Source: Arcanobacterium wilhelmae (GTDB lineage Bacteria > Actinomycetota > Actinomycetes > Actinomycetales > Actinomycetaceae). From it: a DNA stretch of 64,000 bases. This document shows, piece after piece, positions 1 to 11,191 of this stretch. Location of the stretch: positions 1,426,001 to 1,490,000 of the forward strand of contig NZ_CP121247.1 in the NCBI RefSeq assembly GCF_029632765.1, given 5' to 3'. The position numbers were made by a program, and so were the translations under genes. The notes under the pieces are model-generated. The model was not told where the DNA came from and made no database searches. It saw only the letters and a program-made list of their open reading frames with translations. Each line of letters opens with the position of its first letter. Positions within the stretch are counted from its first letter, which is position 1.

Positions 1-1328
1 CCCGCAAGGTTCGCCGGGATCGTGGTCAGATCATTCATGTACATCGCGAGCAGATCGTCGATCTTCTCACCAAACTTGAACGCAACCGTAGGCGCCGACG
101 GCGCAAGAAGCACATCCGCCTTCTCGAACGCCGCCTCCAGATCGCGCTGGATCAGTGTGCGCACCTTCTGCGCAGCACCATAGAAGTGATCGTAGTTACC
201 GGCCGACAACGCGTAGGTACCAAGCAGGATACGCCGCTTTACCTCGTCGCCGAACTTCTCTCCACGCGTCGCACGCATCATCGTCTCAGCAGTAACCGGG
301 CCCTCCTTCGGGAGCACGCGGTTACCGAAACGAACGCCGTCGTAACGGGCCAAGTTCGAACTCATCTCCGCAGGCATGATCAGATAGTACGCGCCAATCG
401 TGTACTTGAACGACGGGCACGACACGCGAACAATTTCCGCGCCGCGAGCCTTGAGCGCATCGAGACGCGCGTGGAACACCTCGCGCACGCCCTCGTCGAT
501 ACCCTCGCCGTCCAGTTCCTCCACCAGACCGATACGTACGCCCGACAGATCGTCCATCGCGGCGCCCGCCTCGGCAGCAACCGTGAGTCCCTCAGAAACG
601 CCACGCAGCGACGTCGAATCAAAATGATCGTAGCCGCCAACGATCTCCTGAAGCGCAGCCGCATCCGCAACCGTGTGGGCAACCGGACCAACCTGATCCA
701 GCGACGACGCCATTGCAATAATGCCGTAACGCGACACCGCGCCATACGTGGGCTTCGTGCCCACAGTTCCCGTGAACGCGCCCGGCTGGCGGATCGAACC
801 ACCCGTATCCGAGCCCAACGCCCACGGCGCAAGATAGGCAGCAACCGCCGCGGCGCTACCACCACCGGAACCACCCGGAGTCAGGTTCTCGCCCCACGGA
901 TTATGTGTGGGGCCGAACGCCGAATGCTCCGTGGACGAGCCCATCGCGAACTCGTCCATATTCGTGTGGCCAAGAATCGGAAGTCGTGCTTCCTTCAGTT
1001 TCATCACCACCGTAGCGTCGTAGGGAGGCTTCCAGCCCTCGAGCATCTTCGATGCAGCCGTGGTTGGCACGCCGTGCTCACACATATTGTCTTTGATCGC
1101 AACCGGGACACCAGCGAACGGCGGAAGCTCGACGCCGGCTACGCGATCGGCGTCGACAGCCTTCGCGGCTTCCAACGCACCCTCGCGGTTCACGAACAGG
1201 AACGCGTTCATCTTGCCATTCAGCTTCTCGATGCGCGAAAGATAGCCTTCAACAAGCTCAACCGACGTGACCTCGCCAGCGCGAAGCATCGCCGCTAGCT
1301 CGTGTGCATTCTTCTTCATCCACTCCAT
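1..1328 (-). CDS. gatA: Asp-tRNA(Asn)/Glu-tRNA(Gln) amidotransferase subunit A, partial at window edge
   Basis: Amidase subunit of the GatCAB complex. It frees ammonia from glutamine so that Glu-tRNA(Gln) or Asp-tRNA(Asn) can be amidated in the cytoplasm. The minus-strand reading is open from the edge to an ATG at 1328 and gives about 442 residues of the roughly 490 usual, so the C-terminus lies outside the window. The N-terminus contains the GatA-typical [16 protein letters not shown] segment with the catalytic lysine, and the last residues read TIPANLAG. The start lies 5 bases after the gatC stop, with GGAGAGGAG upstream as ribosome binding site; an ATG at 1319 is an alternative. It is co-transcribed with gatC. 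Confidence 0.93.
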   Translation of the reverse strand, partial: MEWMKKNAHELAAMLRAGEVTSVELVEGYLSRIEKLNGKMNAFLFVNREGALEAAKAVDADRVAGVELPPFAGVPVAIKDNMCEHGVPTTAASKMLEGWKPPYDATVVMKLKEARLPILGHTNMDEFAMGSSTEHSAFGPTHNPWGENLTPGGSGGGSAAAVAAYLAPWALGSDTGGSIRQPGAFTGTVGTKPTYGAVSRYGIIAMASSLDQVGPVAHTVADAAALQEIVGGYDHFDSTSLRGVSEGLTVAAEAGAAMDDLSGVRIGLVEELDGEGIDEGVREVFHARLDALKARGAEIVRVSCPSFKYTIGAYYLIMPAEMSSNLARYDGVRFGNRVLPKEGPVTAETMMRATRGEKFGDEVKRRILLGTYALSAGNYDHFYGAAQKVRTLIQRDLEAAFEKADVLLAPSAPTVAFKFGEKIDDLLAMYMNDLTTIPANLA

Positions 1329-1332
1329 GGCT

Positions 1333-1629
1333 TCACTCCTCTCCCAAAATCTGAGGCACCTGGAACTTGCCATCAGCAGCATCCGGGGCCATCGCCAAAA
1401 CCTCATCACGATCCAGGGTTTCACCCACAACGTCCTCACGCATCACGTTCGTGAGCGCGATCGGGTGAGAGGTAGCCGGAACATCCGAATCTGCAACCTC
1501 TGCTACGGTGGCAACGGCGTCGGCGATCACCGAAAACTCGCCGGCCATCCGTTCTACTTCTTCTTCCGTCAGCGCGATACGCGCCAGGTCCGCCAAACGC
1601 TGGACCTCTTCTTTAGAAAATGTCGACAT
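1333..1629 (-). CDS. gatC: Asp-tRNA(Asn)/Glu-tRNA(Gln) amidotransferase subunit C
   Basis: Small 98-residue subunit that wraps around and stabilises GatA in the GatCAB amidotransferase. The N-terminal pattern [20 protein letters not shown] and the C-terminal run [10 protein letters not shown] are typical of GatC, and the length matches the family. It is the first gene of the gatC-gatA operon, ending 5 bases before the gatA start. gatB is not in view. The divergent phospholipase-type gene begins about 60 bases away, so this short gap must hold the gatC promoter. Confidence 0.93.
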   Translation of the reverse strand: MSTFSKEEVQRLADLARIALTEEEVERMAGEFSVIADAVATVAEVADSDVPATSHPIALTNVMREDVVGETLDRDEVLAMAPDAADGKFQVPQILGEE

Positions 1630-1691
1630 ACCGTCATTCTAACTGCGCAATCTCATTGGTGCGAACGTGCATGGGCGCTAGACTGGAACGC

Positions 1692-2948
1692 ATGGGGAAA
1701 TTTCGCACGCGTGCATGGCCGCACATTAAAAAAGCACTCCAATGGACCGCCATCGGGGCTGCCAGTGCACAAGTCGTGGCGGCGGCGTCGATCATCGCCA
1801 TCGATTCCCACCGCAAAAAGCGAAACCCACCCACCGGAGAATTCCCGCACCTGCCTCCGCGAACCGTTGAGGTAGATGGCAACGAAATCACGGTTTACAC
1901 ATTCGGCGCAGATCTCTACGCGGACATGCTCGACGCGATCCGCGGCGCGAACCACACCGTCTACTTCGAATCGTTCATCGTCAAAGCCGACGAGGTGGGC
2001 GACGCATTCAAGGTGGAACTCATCGCGGCAGCCGAGCGCGGCGTGAAGGTGAACATCATCCTCGACACTCTCGGAAATCTCAATCAAAACCCACGCTTCC
2101 GTTACTTCCCCTCACATCCAAATATCGACGTGATCCACTTCCCGCTCGTGCGCCTCGGCACGCTCACCGGGCTGGCGAAAGACAAAGGCTACGACCACCG
2201 CAAGCTCCTCATCGTCGATTCAAACGTGGCGTTCATCGGTGGATACAACATCGGCGAACTCTACGCACACTACTGGCGCGATACGCATATTCGCATCACC
2301 GGTCCGCAAGTATGGGAGCTCGAGAACTCGTTTGTGGACATGTGGAACGTGTTCCGACGCCGAAAGGCCGCGCTCCCAGCGCCACGGGTGCGCCACTGGT
2401 CGCCTGCAGTGCGCGCTGTGCAAAATATTCCCGCCTACCACTCGTACCCGGTTCGCACCCTATATATGGAAAATATTGACCGTTCATCAACGAACGTGTG
2501 GATCACGATGGGTTACTTCATTCCCGACGCCGGAGTACTGAACTCTCTCACAGCCGCGGCGAAGCGTGGGGTAGATGTGCGAATCTTGATCCCACAGTAT
2601 TCGAACCATATTTTGGCCGACTGGGTGGGCCGCCCTCACTACTCCGCGCTCCTGCGCGCGGGAGTGAAGATCTTCCTGTTCGAAGAAGCGATGGTTCACG
2701 CGAAAACAATGACGGTTGACGGCGTGTGGTCAACCGTTGGCACCACGAACATTGACGCCCTGTCCATGAACGGGAACTACGAGGTGAACGTGGAGATTTA
2801 TTCGCGCGAGTTTGCGAAGGTAATGGAAGATATCTTCGCTTCCGACCTGACGAACGCGCACGAACTCCTGCCCGAGGTGTGGGAACAGCGCGGGGCGCTG
2901 GCGCGAGCTGCCGAGAACATTCTCGGCCCGCTCGCACCGTTCTACTGA
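1692..2948 (+). CDS. Phospholipase D-family protein, cardiolipin synthase-like
   Basis: A 418-residue protein with two HKD phosphodiesterase motifs: the first in YDHRKLLIVDSNVAFIGGYN and the second in VHAKTMTVDGVWSTVGTTN, each followed by the usual small-residue and NIDALSMN-type segment. This pairing is the signature of bacterial cardiolipin synthases, which transfer a phosphatidyl group between two phosphatidylglycerol molecules at the membrane. One hydrophobic stretch near residues 17-35 could anchor it. The reading frame extends upstream over gatC, but ATG 1692 is preferred because it avoids that overlap and precedes the basic, then hydrophobic, N-terminus. Another PLD-type lipid hydrolase is possible. 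Confidence 0.8.
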   Translation: MGKFRTRAWPHIKKALQWTAIGAASAQVVAAASIIAIDSHRKKRNPPTGEFPHLPPRTVEVDGNEITVYTFGADLYADMLDAIRGANHTVYFESFIVKADEVGDAFKVELIAAAERGVKVNIILDTLGNLNQNPRFRYFPSHPNIDVIHFPLVRLGTLTGLAKDKGYDHRKLLIVDSNVAFIGGYNIGELYAHYWRDTHIRITGPQVWELENSFVDMWNVFRRRKAALPAPRVRHWSPAVRAVQNIPAYHSYPVRTLYMENIDRSSTNVWITMGYFIPDAGVLNSLTAAAKRGVDVRILIPQYSNHILADWVGRPHYSALLRAGVKIFLFEEAMVHAKTMTVDGVWSTVGTTNIDALSMNGNYEVNVEIYSREFAKVMEDIFASDLTNAHELLPEVWEQRGALARAAENILGPLAPFY

Positions 2949-2986
2949 TGCGATTCAGTGGCTTTGTGAGTTGCTGATGACTCGCA

Positions 2987-3027
2987 CAACGGCGGGTGGG
3001 CGCGATTTTCGCGCCCACCCGCCGTTG
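2987..3027. terminator. Bidirectional hairpin terminator between the PLD gene and ligA
   Basis: A perfect 19-bp stem (2987-3005 with 3009-3027) and a 3-base loop lie between two convergent genes. There is no strong T-tract on either side. The position suggests it ends transcription from both directions. Confidence 0.75.
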
Positions 3028-3082
3028 ATGCATCACAGCACGGCCACAATCACAGTGCGTGACGCGGCCTCTGCCTGGGAGT

Positions 3083-5605
<2,523 letters not shown>

Positions 5606-5766
5606 CTACAAACGCAGGTACGACAATAAATCGCGATCACTTCGTGCGCCGTCACACCGACGTCGTGGCTCTCAGGCCCGCCAACATCCACCCGCCGTCG
5701 CGCGCCACTGCCACAGCGAACGTGCGAAGATGTATCCGACAAGAAAGCAACTCGCGAGGACACGCA

Positions 5767-6957
5767 ATGAAACGACAACTCACGCTCGAGGAGCCCACCA
5801 CCTTCGTCACAGTCAAAGGGGTTTCGCCTCTCGACGCCATGCTCGCGCTCATGCTCGCCGTCTTCTACATCGACTCGTTCTCGACGGCGGCCGCCACCTG
5901 GGGTGCGCTGGCAACGTTCGCGCTCCTCATCGTCGGGATCACAACGAGTTGCGCGACGATATTCCGGCGAACCTCCCCCGTGCGCTCGGCGGGCATCGTC
6001 TACATTTCTGCGCTCGTGCGATTCCTCGTAGCCCCCACCGACCTGATTCTCCCCGACCTCGCCGTCCTGCTCGCACTGTGGGCTGTCGTTGCATACGGCC
6101 CGTCCCTCGTGCGCTACCTTGCGATCATCACGACGCTCATGGCCGGAATCCTCATCACAATTGCGCGCGTGACCATCCTCTCCGGCACCGATCTCGCCGT
6201 CTTCCTCATCCTCATCGAATCCGTGGTCATCATGGTCGCAGCGACGGCAACCATCCGCCGCTTCCGGATCGAACGCATCCACCACGTCGTCCACCAAGCA
6301 AACCGCGCACAACGCGAGGCAGAGCGCGAAGCCGAACTCGCCGTCGCCGAAGAACGCAACAGGATCGCGCGCGACATGCACGACGTCGTCGCACACACAC
6401 TCACCACCGTCATCGCACAAGCCGACGGCGGACGCTACGCCGCGAAGACCAACCCTGCAGCCGCGGAAAAAACGCTCGACCTCATCTCGTCCGTCTCACG
6501 CGAAGCGCTCAGCGACATTCGTGCCATCATCGGAGTGTTACGCGCCGGCGACGACCCCGCCTCCCCTCGCCACCCACAGCCCGGCGTCGACGACATCCCC
6601 TCACTCTTCGACCAAGTCCGCGAACTCGGACACGGATCAACCTACACCGTCTCCGGAACACCCAGTACGCTCCCCACCGGCGTCGGCACCGCGCTCTTCC
6701 GCATCGCACAAGAAGCGATCACGAACTCGCTCAAATACGGAGGAGAAAACGTCGCCATCGACGGCACACTCACGTGGGCACGCAACGAAGTGACGCTCGC
6801 GATCGTCGACGACGGGCCCGGAGTGAGCGTCACCGACGGGCGCGGGCACGGTATTATTGGCATGCACGAACGCGCTGGAGCGTTCGGCGGAACGGTGAAC
6901 ACCGGAGCAGGAGAACGCGGCGGATTCCGAGTCACAGCCACGTTCCCCACAAACTGA
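5767..6957 (+). CDS. NarL-type two-component sensor histidine kinase
   Basis: A 396-residue membrane kinase. Five or so hydrophobic segments fill residues 22-165 and form the sensor. A short coiled linker (about 170-197) leads to the HisKA_3 box ARDMHDVVAHTLTTVIAQAD with phospho-acceptor His205. The ATPase has the N-box EAITNSLKYGG and a glycine-rich GRGHGIIGMHERAGAFGG. It pairs with the response regulator 17 bases downstream. ATG 5767 is chosen because GAGGA lies just upstream and the hydrophobic sensor follows; the frame runs further back across ligA but that part has no domain logic. The stimulus cannot be told from sequence; envelope stress is common for this class. Confidence 0.9.
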   Translation: MKRQLTLEEPTTFVTVKGVSPLDAMLALMLAVFYIDSFSTAAATWGALATFALLIVGITTSCATIFRRTSPVRSAGIVYISALVRFLVAPTDLILPDLAVLLALWAVVAYGPSLVRYLAIITTLMAGILITIARVTILSGTDLAVFLILIESVVIMVAATATIRRFRIERIHHVVHQANRAQREAEREAELAVAEERNRIARDMHDVVAHTLTTVIAQADGGRYAAKTNPAAAEKTLDLISSVSREALSDIRAIIGVLRAGDDPASPRHPQPGVDDIPSLFDQVRELGHGSTYTVSGTPSTLPTGVGTALFRIAQEAITNSLKYGGENVAIDGTLTWARNEVTLAIVDDGPGVSVTDGRGHGIIGMHERAGAFGGTVNTGAGERGGFRVTATFPTN

Positions 6958-6974
6958 CAGAAACGAGAGAGAAA

Positions 6975-7661
6975 ATGACTATTCGCGTAGGTTTGGTGGA
7001 CGACCAGGTACTCGTCCGGTCCGGTTTCGCCATGGTGATCGACTCCCAAGACGACATGGAAATCGTGATGGAAGCCGGAAACGGCAAGACGGCGCTGGAG
7101 CGGCTCGCGCTCGTCCCCGCCGATGTCGTGCTGATGGACATCCGCATGCCAGACATGGACGGAATTACAGCAACCGAGCAGCTCACCTCACGCGAATTCC
7201 CGCACGGGGTCTCACCGAAGGTTGTCATTTTGACGACTTTCGACATCGACGAATATGTGATGGCCGCGATCAAGGCCGGCGCCTCCGGCTTCCTGCTCAA
7301 GGATGCTCCGCCGGACGATCTGCTTGCCGCGATCCGCACCGTCTACAACGGAGACGCCGTGATCGCCCCCGCGCCCACCAAGCGGCTCGTGGAGAAGATC
7401 GCGGCGAACCAGGTGCGCACCGATTCCATGCACCCCGAGATCCTCGACGACCTCACAGATCGCGAACGCGACGTGCTGATTTTGATGGCGAAGGGCTACT
7501 CGAACCAGGAGATCGCAGCGAAGTTGTACGTTGCCGAAGCCACCGTGAAAACACACGTGGGCCGCATCTTCTCCAAGCTCGGGGCACGCGACCGCGTGCA
7601 GGCCGTCGTGGCCGCTTTCGAAGCCGGGATCGTTACCCCAGGTGCCAGTGATGACGAATAG
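6975..7661 (+). CDS. NarL/FixJ-family response regulator
   Basis: A 228-residue two-domain regulator. The receiver domain (1-120) starts TIRVGLVDDQVLVRSG, with the acidic pair near residue 9, phospho-acceptor Asp55 in VVLMDIRMPDMDG and the conserved lysine in GFLLKDAPPDD. The C-terminal LuxR-type helix-turn-helix reads LTDREREVL-like, then YSNQEIAAKLYVAEATVKTH. It lies in an operon with the kinase at 5767, and GAGAGAAA upstream of ATG 6975 serves as ribosome binding site. Targets are unknown. Actinobacterial pairs of this type often regulate the cell-envelope response or transporter operons. Confidence 0.93.
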   Translation: MTIRVGLVDDQVLVRSGFAMVIDSQDDMEIVMEAGNGKTALERLALVPADVVLMDIRMPDMDGITATEQLTSREFPHGVSPKVVILTTFDIDEYVMAAIKAGASGFLLKDAPPDDLLAAIRTVYNGDAVIAPAPTKRLVEKIAANQVRTDSMHPEILDDLTDRERDVLILMAKGYSNQEIAAKLYVAEATVKTHVGRIFSKLGARDRVQAVVAAFEAGIVTPGASDDE

Positions 7662-7777
7662 TTAGGCCGTCCATGGTGGTGCTCGGTCACACTTTTCACG
7701 ACACGCGCGCAACCGATCGTCGAGATGCGTATCATCAGAAAGCGACACTTACCCCCGAAGTGAAAAGGAGAGACCGC

Positions 7778-8035
7778 ATGGATTGGCGTAACAAGGCCGC
7801 CTGCTTGCACGAAGATCCAGAACTCTTCTTTCCCGTGGGTTCGTCCGGGCCAGCGATGGCGCAAATGGAGCGAGCGAAGCTCGTGTGCCAGAACTGCCCA
7901 GTGGCGCAAACATGCCTGAAAGTGGCACTCGAGACGAACCAGGATTGCGGAGTGTGGGGCGGCAAATCGGAAGACGAACGCAAGGCTCTCAAGCGCAAGG
8001 CTGCGCGTTCGGCCCGCGTCGCATCCATGGCCTGA
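7778..8035 (+). CDS. whiB1: WhiB1-like iron-sulfur transcriptional regulator
   Basis: An 85-residue WhiB protein with the four cluster-ligating cysteines (C9, then CQNCPVAQTC) and the GVWGG turn followed by the basic tail SEDERKALKRKAAR. The opening MDWRNKAAC...EDPELFFPVG and the SEDERKALKR stretch match WhiB1 closely. WhiB1 carries a [4Fe-4S] cluster, binds the primary sigma factor and reacts with nitric oxide; it is essential in mycobacteria. The ATG at 7778 has AAAGGAGAG upstream. It is a single-gene unit ended by the hairpin at 8083. Confidence 0.92.
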   Translation: MDWRNKAACLHEDPELFFPVGSSGPAMAQMERAKLVCQNCPVAQTCLKVALETNQDCGVWGGKSEDERKALKRKAARSARVASMA

Positions 8036-8082
8036 AAGTATTTGATACCGACAGGCTCAAGTTAGCGACAGTATAGGACTTA

Positions 8083-8129
8083 AGTGCGAGGGAAGCCCGG
8101 GTTGTTCCGGACTTCCCTCGCACTGTTTT
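8083..8129 (+). terminator. Rho-independent terminator after whiB1
   Basis: A 13-bp stem (8083-8095 with 8112-8124), an inner loop and a following GTTTTA tract sit 48 bases after the whiB1 stop. Confidence 0.85.
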
Positions 8130-8152
8130 ACTCTGCTGACGACGGCGAGCCC

Positions 8153-8176
8153 GTGCACAACTCTGCCAATCCGGCC
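8153..8176. repeat. Left part of a palindromic intergenic repeat, split by IS30 (copy A)
   Basis: Begins GTGCACAACTCTGCCAATC like the other copies at 24332, 27468, 40545 and 40662. The sequence continues on the other side of the IS30 at 11084. Compared with the other copies, about 19 bases of the left arm and central loop (the AGGC-TTGCTATATACGCA part) are missing here, so no target duplication is visible. Confidence 0.75.
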
Positions 8177-9330
8177 GGTAGGTTCTTGGGGTCAATGCAC
8201 TATCTGATTGGGGTGTGTTGGTATGGCCGGGAAGTGGCTTTGTGTGAAGCCTGTGGTGTTGGAGTGTATTCGGGGTGGGGAGAGCGCGTCGAGTCTTTCT
8301 CGCCGGTTGGGAATGTCACGGGAAACGATCCGCAGGTGGTGTCGTGAGGCGGGTCTAGTCCTCGCGACGGGCCCGCATGGGTCTCTTGCCTAGGTTCGTG
8401 AGCGTGATCGTCAACGTGCGGTCGAGTTGATTGGCCAGGGATGGACGAATACTGATATTGCGCATGAGCTTGGGTATTGCCGTGAATGGGTCCGTCAATG
8501 CAGGGTAGCGTTAGGCGACATGGAAAATGCGTTACGACGAGGCCGCCGTGGCGGGACTCGTCATCTTGCAAGTGTGGACCAGGTTGGTAGCGGCAACGTT
8601 GGGCGCGGGCGTCGTATCACGAGTAAAGAACGTGTCGCGATCGCGTTGCTGTTAGACCAAGGATACTCTGGCCGGCAGATCGCGATCCGCCTCAAACGCT
8701 CCCCGTCAACGATCACGCGTGAGATTAACCGTTCCCAACGCGTGGATGGGTCCTATGATGCGGGTGTGGCTTCACGCAAAGCATTCGAGCGTAGGGCACG
8801 TCCTAAACCATTGAAACTCCAGGCCAACACGCGTCTTCGGGAGGTTGTGGTGGGGTTGCTCAATCAACGGTATTCACCCCAGCAAGTCGCGGTACGGTTA
8901 CGACACTTGTATCCAGATGATAGGGAGATGCACGTGAGTGTCGAAGCGATTTATCAAGCCTTATATGTTCAAGGGGTAGGTTCACTCGCGCAGGAACTGA
9001 AACGTGAAAAAGCGTTGCGTTCGGGACGGAAGAATCGTATTCCTCGGTCGCGTCTTGCAGGGCTTCCGGGGCGTGGGAGGAAAACATGGGTCGAAGGTGC
9101 CCAGATCTCGATGCGCCCTCCCCAGGCCAGTGATCGGGCTGTTCCTGGGCATTGGGAAGGCGATCTGGTTGTTGGTGGTGGTAAGGATGGGCATGGGACA
9201 GCGTTGATCACGCTCGTTGAGCGGCGTTCACGGTTTGTGTTGATGCACCGGCTCGGAGCGGGACGTGACTCGAAGACTGTGGTCGATGAGTTGGTCACGA
9301 TGGTGAAGTCTTTACCCGGGAAGTTTGAAA

Positions 9331-10775
9331 GAGGGTGTCAAATATTTTGTGTAAGTGGTCAATCTAGGAGAAAGAAGATTGACTATGTCTATGACTAAGA
9401 ATTCGGGTTCAGAGCCGGTGGCTCGTCAGATTCGTCGTGAGTTGATTGATGATGAATTACTTGACCAGCTCGTGAAATCCACATCTGATCGCGGGATCGA
9501 GCTCACGGGTGAGGGTGGGTTCTTACCTGAATTGATTAAAGCTGTTCTCGAGCGTGGTATGAAAGCCGAGCTCACACAGCATCTGGGATATGACAAGCAC
9601 GAGGCTGCTGGTCGTGGGAGTGGGAACTCGCGCAACGGGACCAGCCCGAAAACGGTCACGACCGAGGTCGGTCCGGTCACGATTGACCAGCCCAGGGACA
9701 GGGCAGGGACTTTTCATTCCCGCCTTGTCCCGCCCGGCCAACGGCGCTTGGGTGGTTTGGATGACATGATCATCTCCCTATATGCCGGGGGAATGACGAT
9801 CAGGGAAATCCAACACCACCTCGCGGCCACGATGGGGAGCGAGCTTTCTCATGAGACGATCTCCAACATTACCGACGCCGTGTTAGAAGAAGTCGCCGCG
9901 TGGCAGACCCGGCCCTTAGAAGAGTTCTATCCAGTGATGTTCCTCGACGCGATCCAGGTCAAGATCAAGAACCAGAACAGGGTCACGTCCCGTGCGGCAC
10001 ATATCGCGATCGGAGTCGATCTCGATGGTGTCAAGCACGTGCTCGGGATCTGGGTCCAGGCCAGTGAAGGAGCGAAATTCTGGGCCGGGGTATGTGCCGA
10101 ACTCGCTAACCGCGGGGTGGGTGACGTCTTGATCGTTGCTTGTGATGGGCTGACAGGGTTTCCTGAAGCTATCGCAGCGACCTGGCCAAACGCAGTGGTC
10201 CAGACCTGTGTGGTCCACTTGATCCGTTCCTCGATGAGGTTCGTGGCCTACCAGGACCGTAAAGCCGTCGCGGCTGGCTTGCGCCCGATCTATGCCGCGG
10301 TCAACGAAGAAGCCGCGCTCACGGCCTTGAAAAATTTCCAGGCGAGCGCGTGGGGAGTGAAGTATCCCGCGACTGTCGCGGCCTGGGAACGCGCCTGGGA
10401 CCGGTTCATTCCGTTCCTTGCGTTCGGGCCAGCCACGCGTAAAGCGATCTATACAACGAACGCGATCGAGTCGTTAAATTACCAGCTACGTAAGATCACG
10501 AAGAACCGTGGCCACTTCCCCTCCGATATGGCAGCGGTCAAGCTCTTATGGTGAGCGATCACGAATATTGAAGACAAGCGCGCCCGTGAGCGTGCCAAGG
10601 AAGCCGGCCTTCCCAAAGGCGCTAAAAGGAAAGCACCCGGCCGGCTCATCCAAGGACAAGGAATCCAGGGCTGGCAAAAAGTCCTCGGCGAACTCGCGCT
10701 CCACTACCCAGACCGATTCCCCCAAATATAAGAAAGAAGAAAACAAGCCACTTACACAAAAAACTTGACAGGCTC
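9331..10775 (+). mobile_element. IS256-family insertion sequence, copy 1, nested in IS30
   Basis: A 1445-bp element with imperfect terminal inverted repeats of about 28 bp: the left end reads GAGGGTGTCAAATATTTTGT and the complement of the right end GAGCCTGTCAAGTTTTTTGT. It is flanked by an exact 8-bp target duplication GTTTGAAA (9323-9330 and 10776-10783), typical of IS256. It lies inside the IS30 transposase gene in the same orientation. The copy at 30675 has the same length and encodes an identical protein. Confidence 0.93.
9385..10554 (+). CDS. IS256-family (mutator-type) transposase, shortened by an in-frame TGA
   Basis: A 389-residue transposase with the catalytic aspartates in VMFLDAIQVKI and IVACDGLTGFPEA and the glutamate in YTTNAIESLNYQLRK, so the DDE triad is complete. 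ATG 9385 follows AGGAGAAAG; a GTG at 9355 is less likely. The frame stops at TGA 10552-10554 right after AVKLLW. It then stays open for 58 more codons (starting AITNIEDKRARERAKEAG) to a TAA at 10729. That tail looks like the normal C-terminus of the family. The second copy carries the identical stop. The element may work with the short form or by TGA readthrough. Confidence 0.88.
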   Translation: MSMTKNSGSEPVARQIRRELIDDELLDQLVKSTSDRGIELTGEGGFLPELIKAVLERGMKAELTQHLGYDKHEAAGRGSGNSRNGTSPKTVTTEVGPVTIDQPRDRAGTFHSRLVPPGQRRLGGLDDMIISLYAGGMTIREIQHHLAATMGSELSHETISNITDAVLEEVAAWQTRPLEEFYPVMFLDAIQVKIKNQNRVTSRAAHIAIGVDLDGVKHVLGIWVQASEGAKFWAGVCAELANRGVGDVLIVACDGLTGFPEAIAATWPNAVVQTCVVHLIRSSMRFVAYQDRKAVAAGLRPIYAAVNEEAALTALKNFQASAWGVKYPATVAAWERAWDRFIPFLAFGPATRKAIYTTNAIESLNYQLRKITKNRGHFPSDMAAVKLLW

Positions 10776-11083
10776 GTTTGAAACGATCACGTGGGACCAG
10801 GGCTCGGAAATGGCTCAAACCCCGTCCTTCACGATCGCGACAGGAGTGAAAGTGTTTTTCGCTGACCCCCACTCTCCCTGGCAGCGGCCCTCGAACGAGC
10901 GACTCAACCGTGACATCCGCGAGTACTTCCCCAAAGGAACGAACTTCGCCACCATCACCGATGCCCAAGTCCAAGAAGCCCAAGACGAACTCAACAACCG
11001 CGCCCGCGTCGTCCTCAAAGGCGCCACCCCACATGAGACACTAGCCCAACAACTAAATGATGCATTGACCGCCTGAACCCGCC

Positions 11084-11116
11084 GCAACCCCTCACCCAAC
11101 TGATTGAGTTCTGCAC
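11084..11116. repeat. Right part of the IS30-split palindromic repeat (copy A)
   Basis: Continues the element begun at 8153: GCAACCCCTCACCCAACTGA followed by TTGAGTTCTGCAC. Two CCGGCGTCG words follow at about 11152 and 11174, as they do beside other copies of this repeat. Confidence 0.7.
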
Positions 11117-11191
11117 ACAACATCAGCAACGCCCAGACGCAAGCCGCACACCGGCGTCGCAAGCCGCACACCGGCGTCGGCGGGAAAACTT

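Larger units (their letters stand above)
8208..11076 (+). pseudogene. IS30-family transposase, inactivated by nonsense mutation and insertion
   Basis: Same protein as the 471-residue transposase at 40736 but broken twice. Codon 62 is TAG (8391-8393) where copy 2 has CAG. After residue KFE the frame is split by the IS256-like element at 9331-10775. The 3' part resumes at 10776 and encodes the C-terminal catalytic half, including the WDQGSEMA aspartate region and the final ALTA residues. The remnants keep the IS30-type HTH domain and the first catalytic region. The transposase can no longer be made in one piece, so this copy depends on the intact one to move. Confidence 0.9.
8177..11083 (+). 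mobile_element. IS30-family insertion sequence, copy 1, interrupted by an IS256-like element
   Basis: Apart from the inserted IS256-like element and its 8-bp duplication, this is the same 1454-bp element as the intact copy at 40705-42158. The ends are imperfect inverted repeats (GGTAGGTTC... and GGCGGGTTC..., both reaching GTCAATGCA). Three base differences from copy 2 were noticed by eye. One of them makes a stop in the transposase. The element sits in a palindromic intergenic repeat, but without the 3-bp duplication seen at copy 2. Confidence 0.9.

Noticed and set aside
186..1298. Plus-strand 370-residue frame at the left edge
   Set aside because: It is the antisense shadow of gatA, Arg-rich with no recognisable domain.
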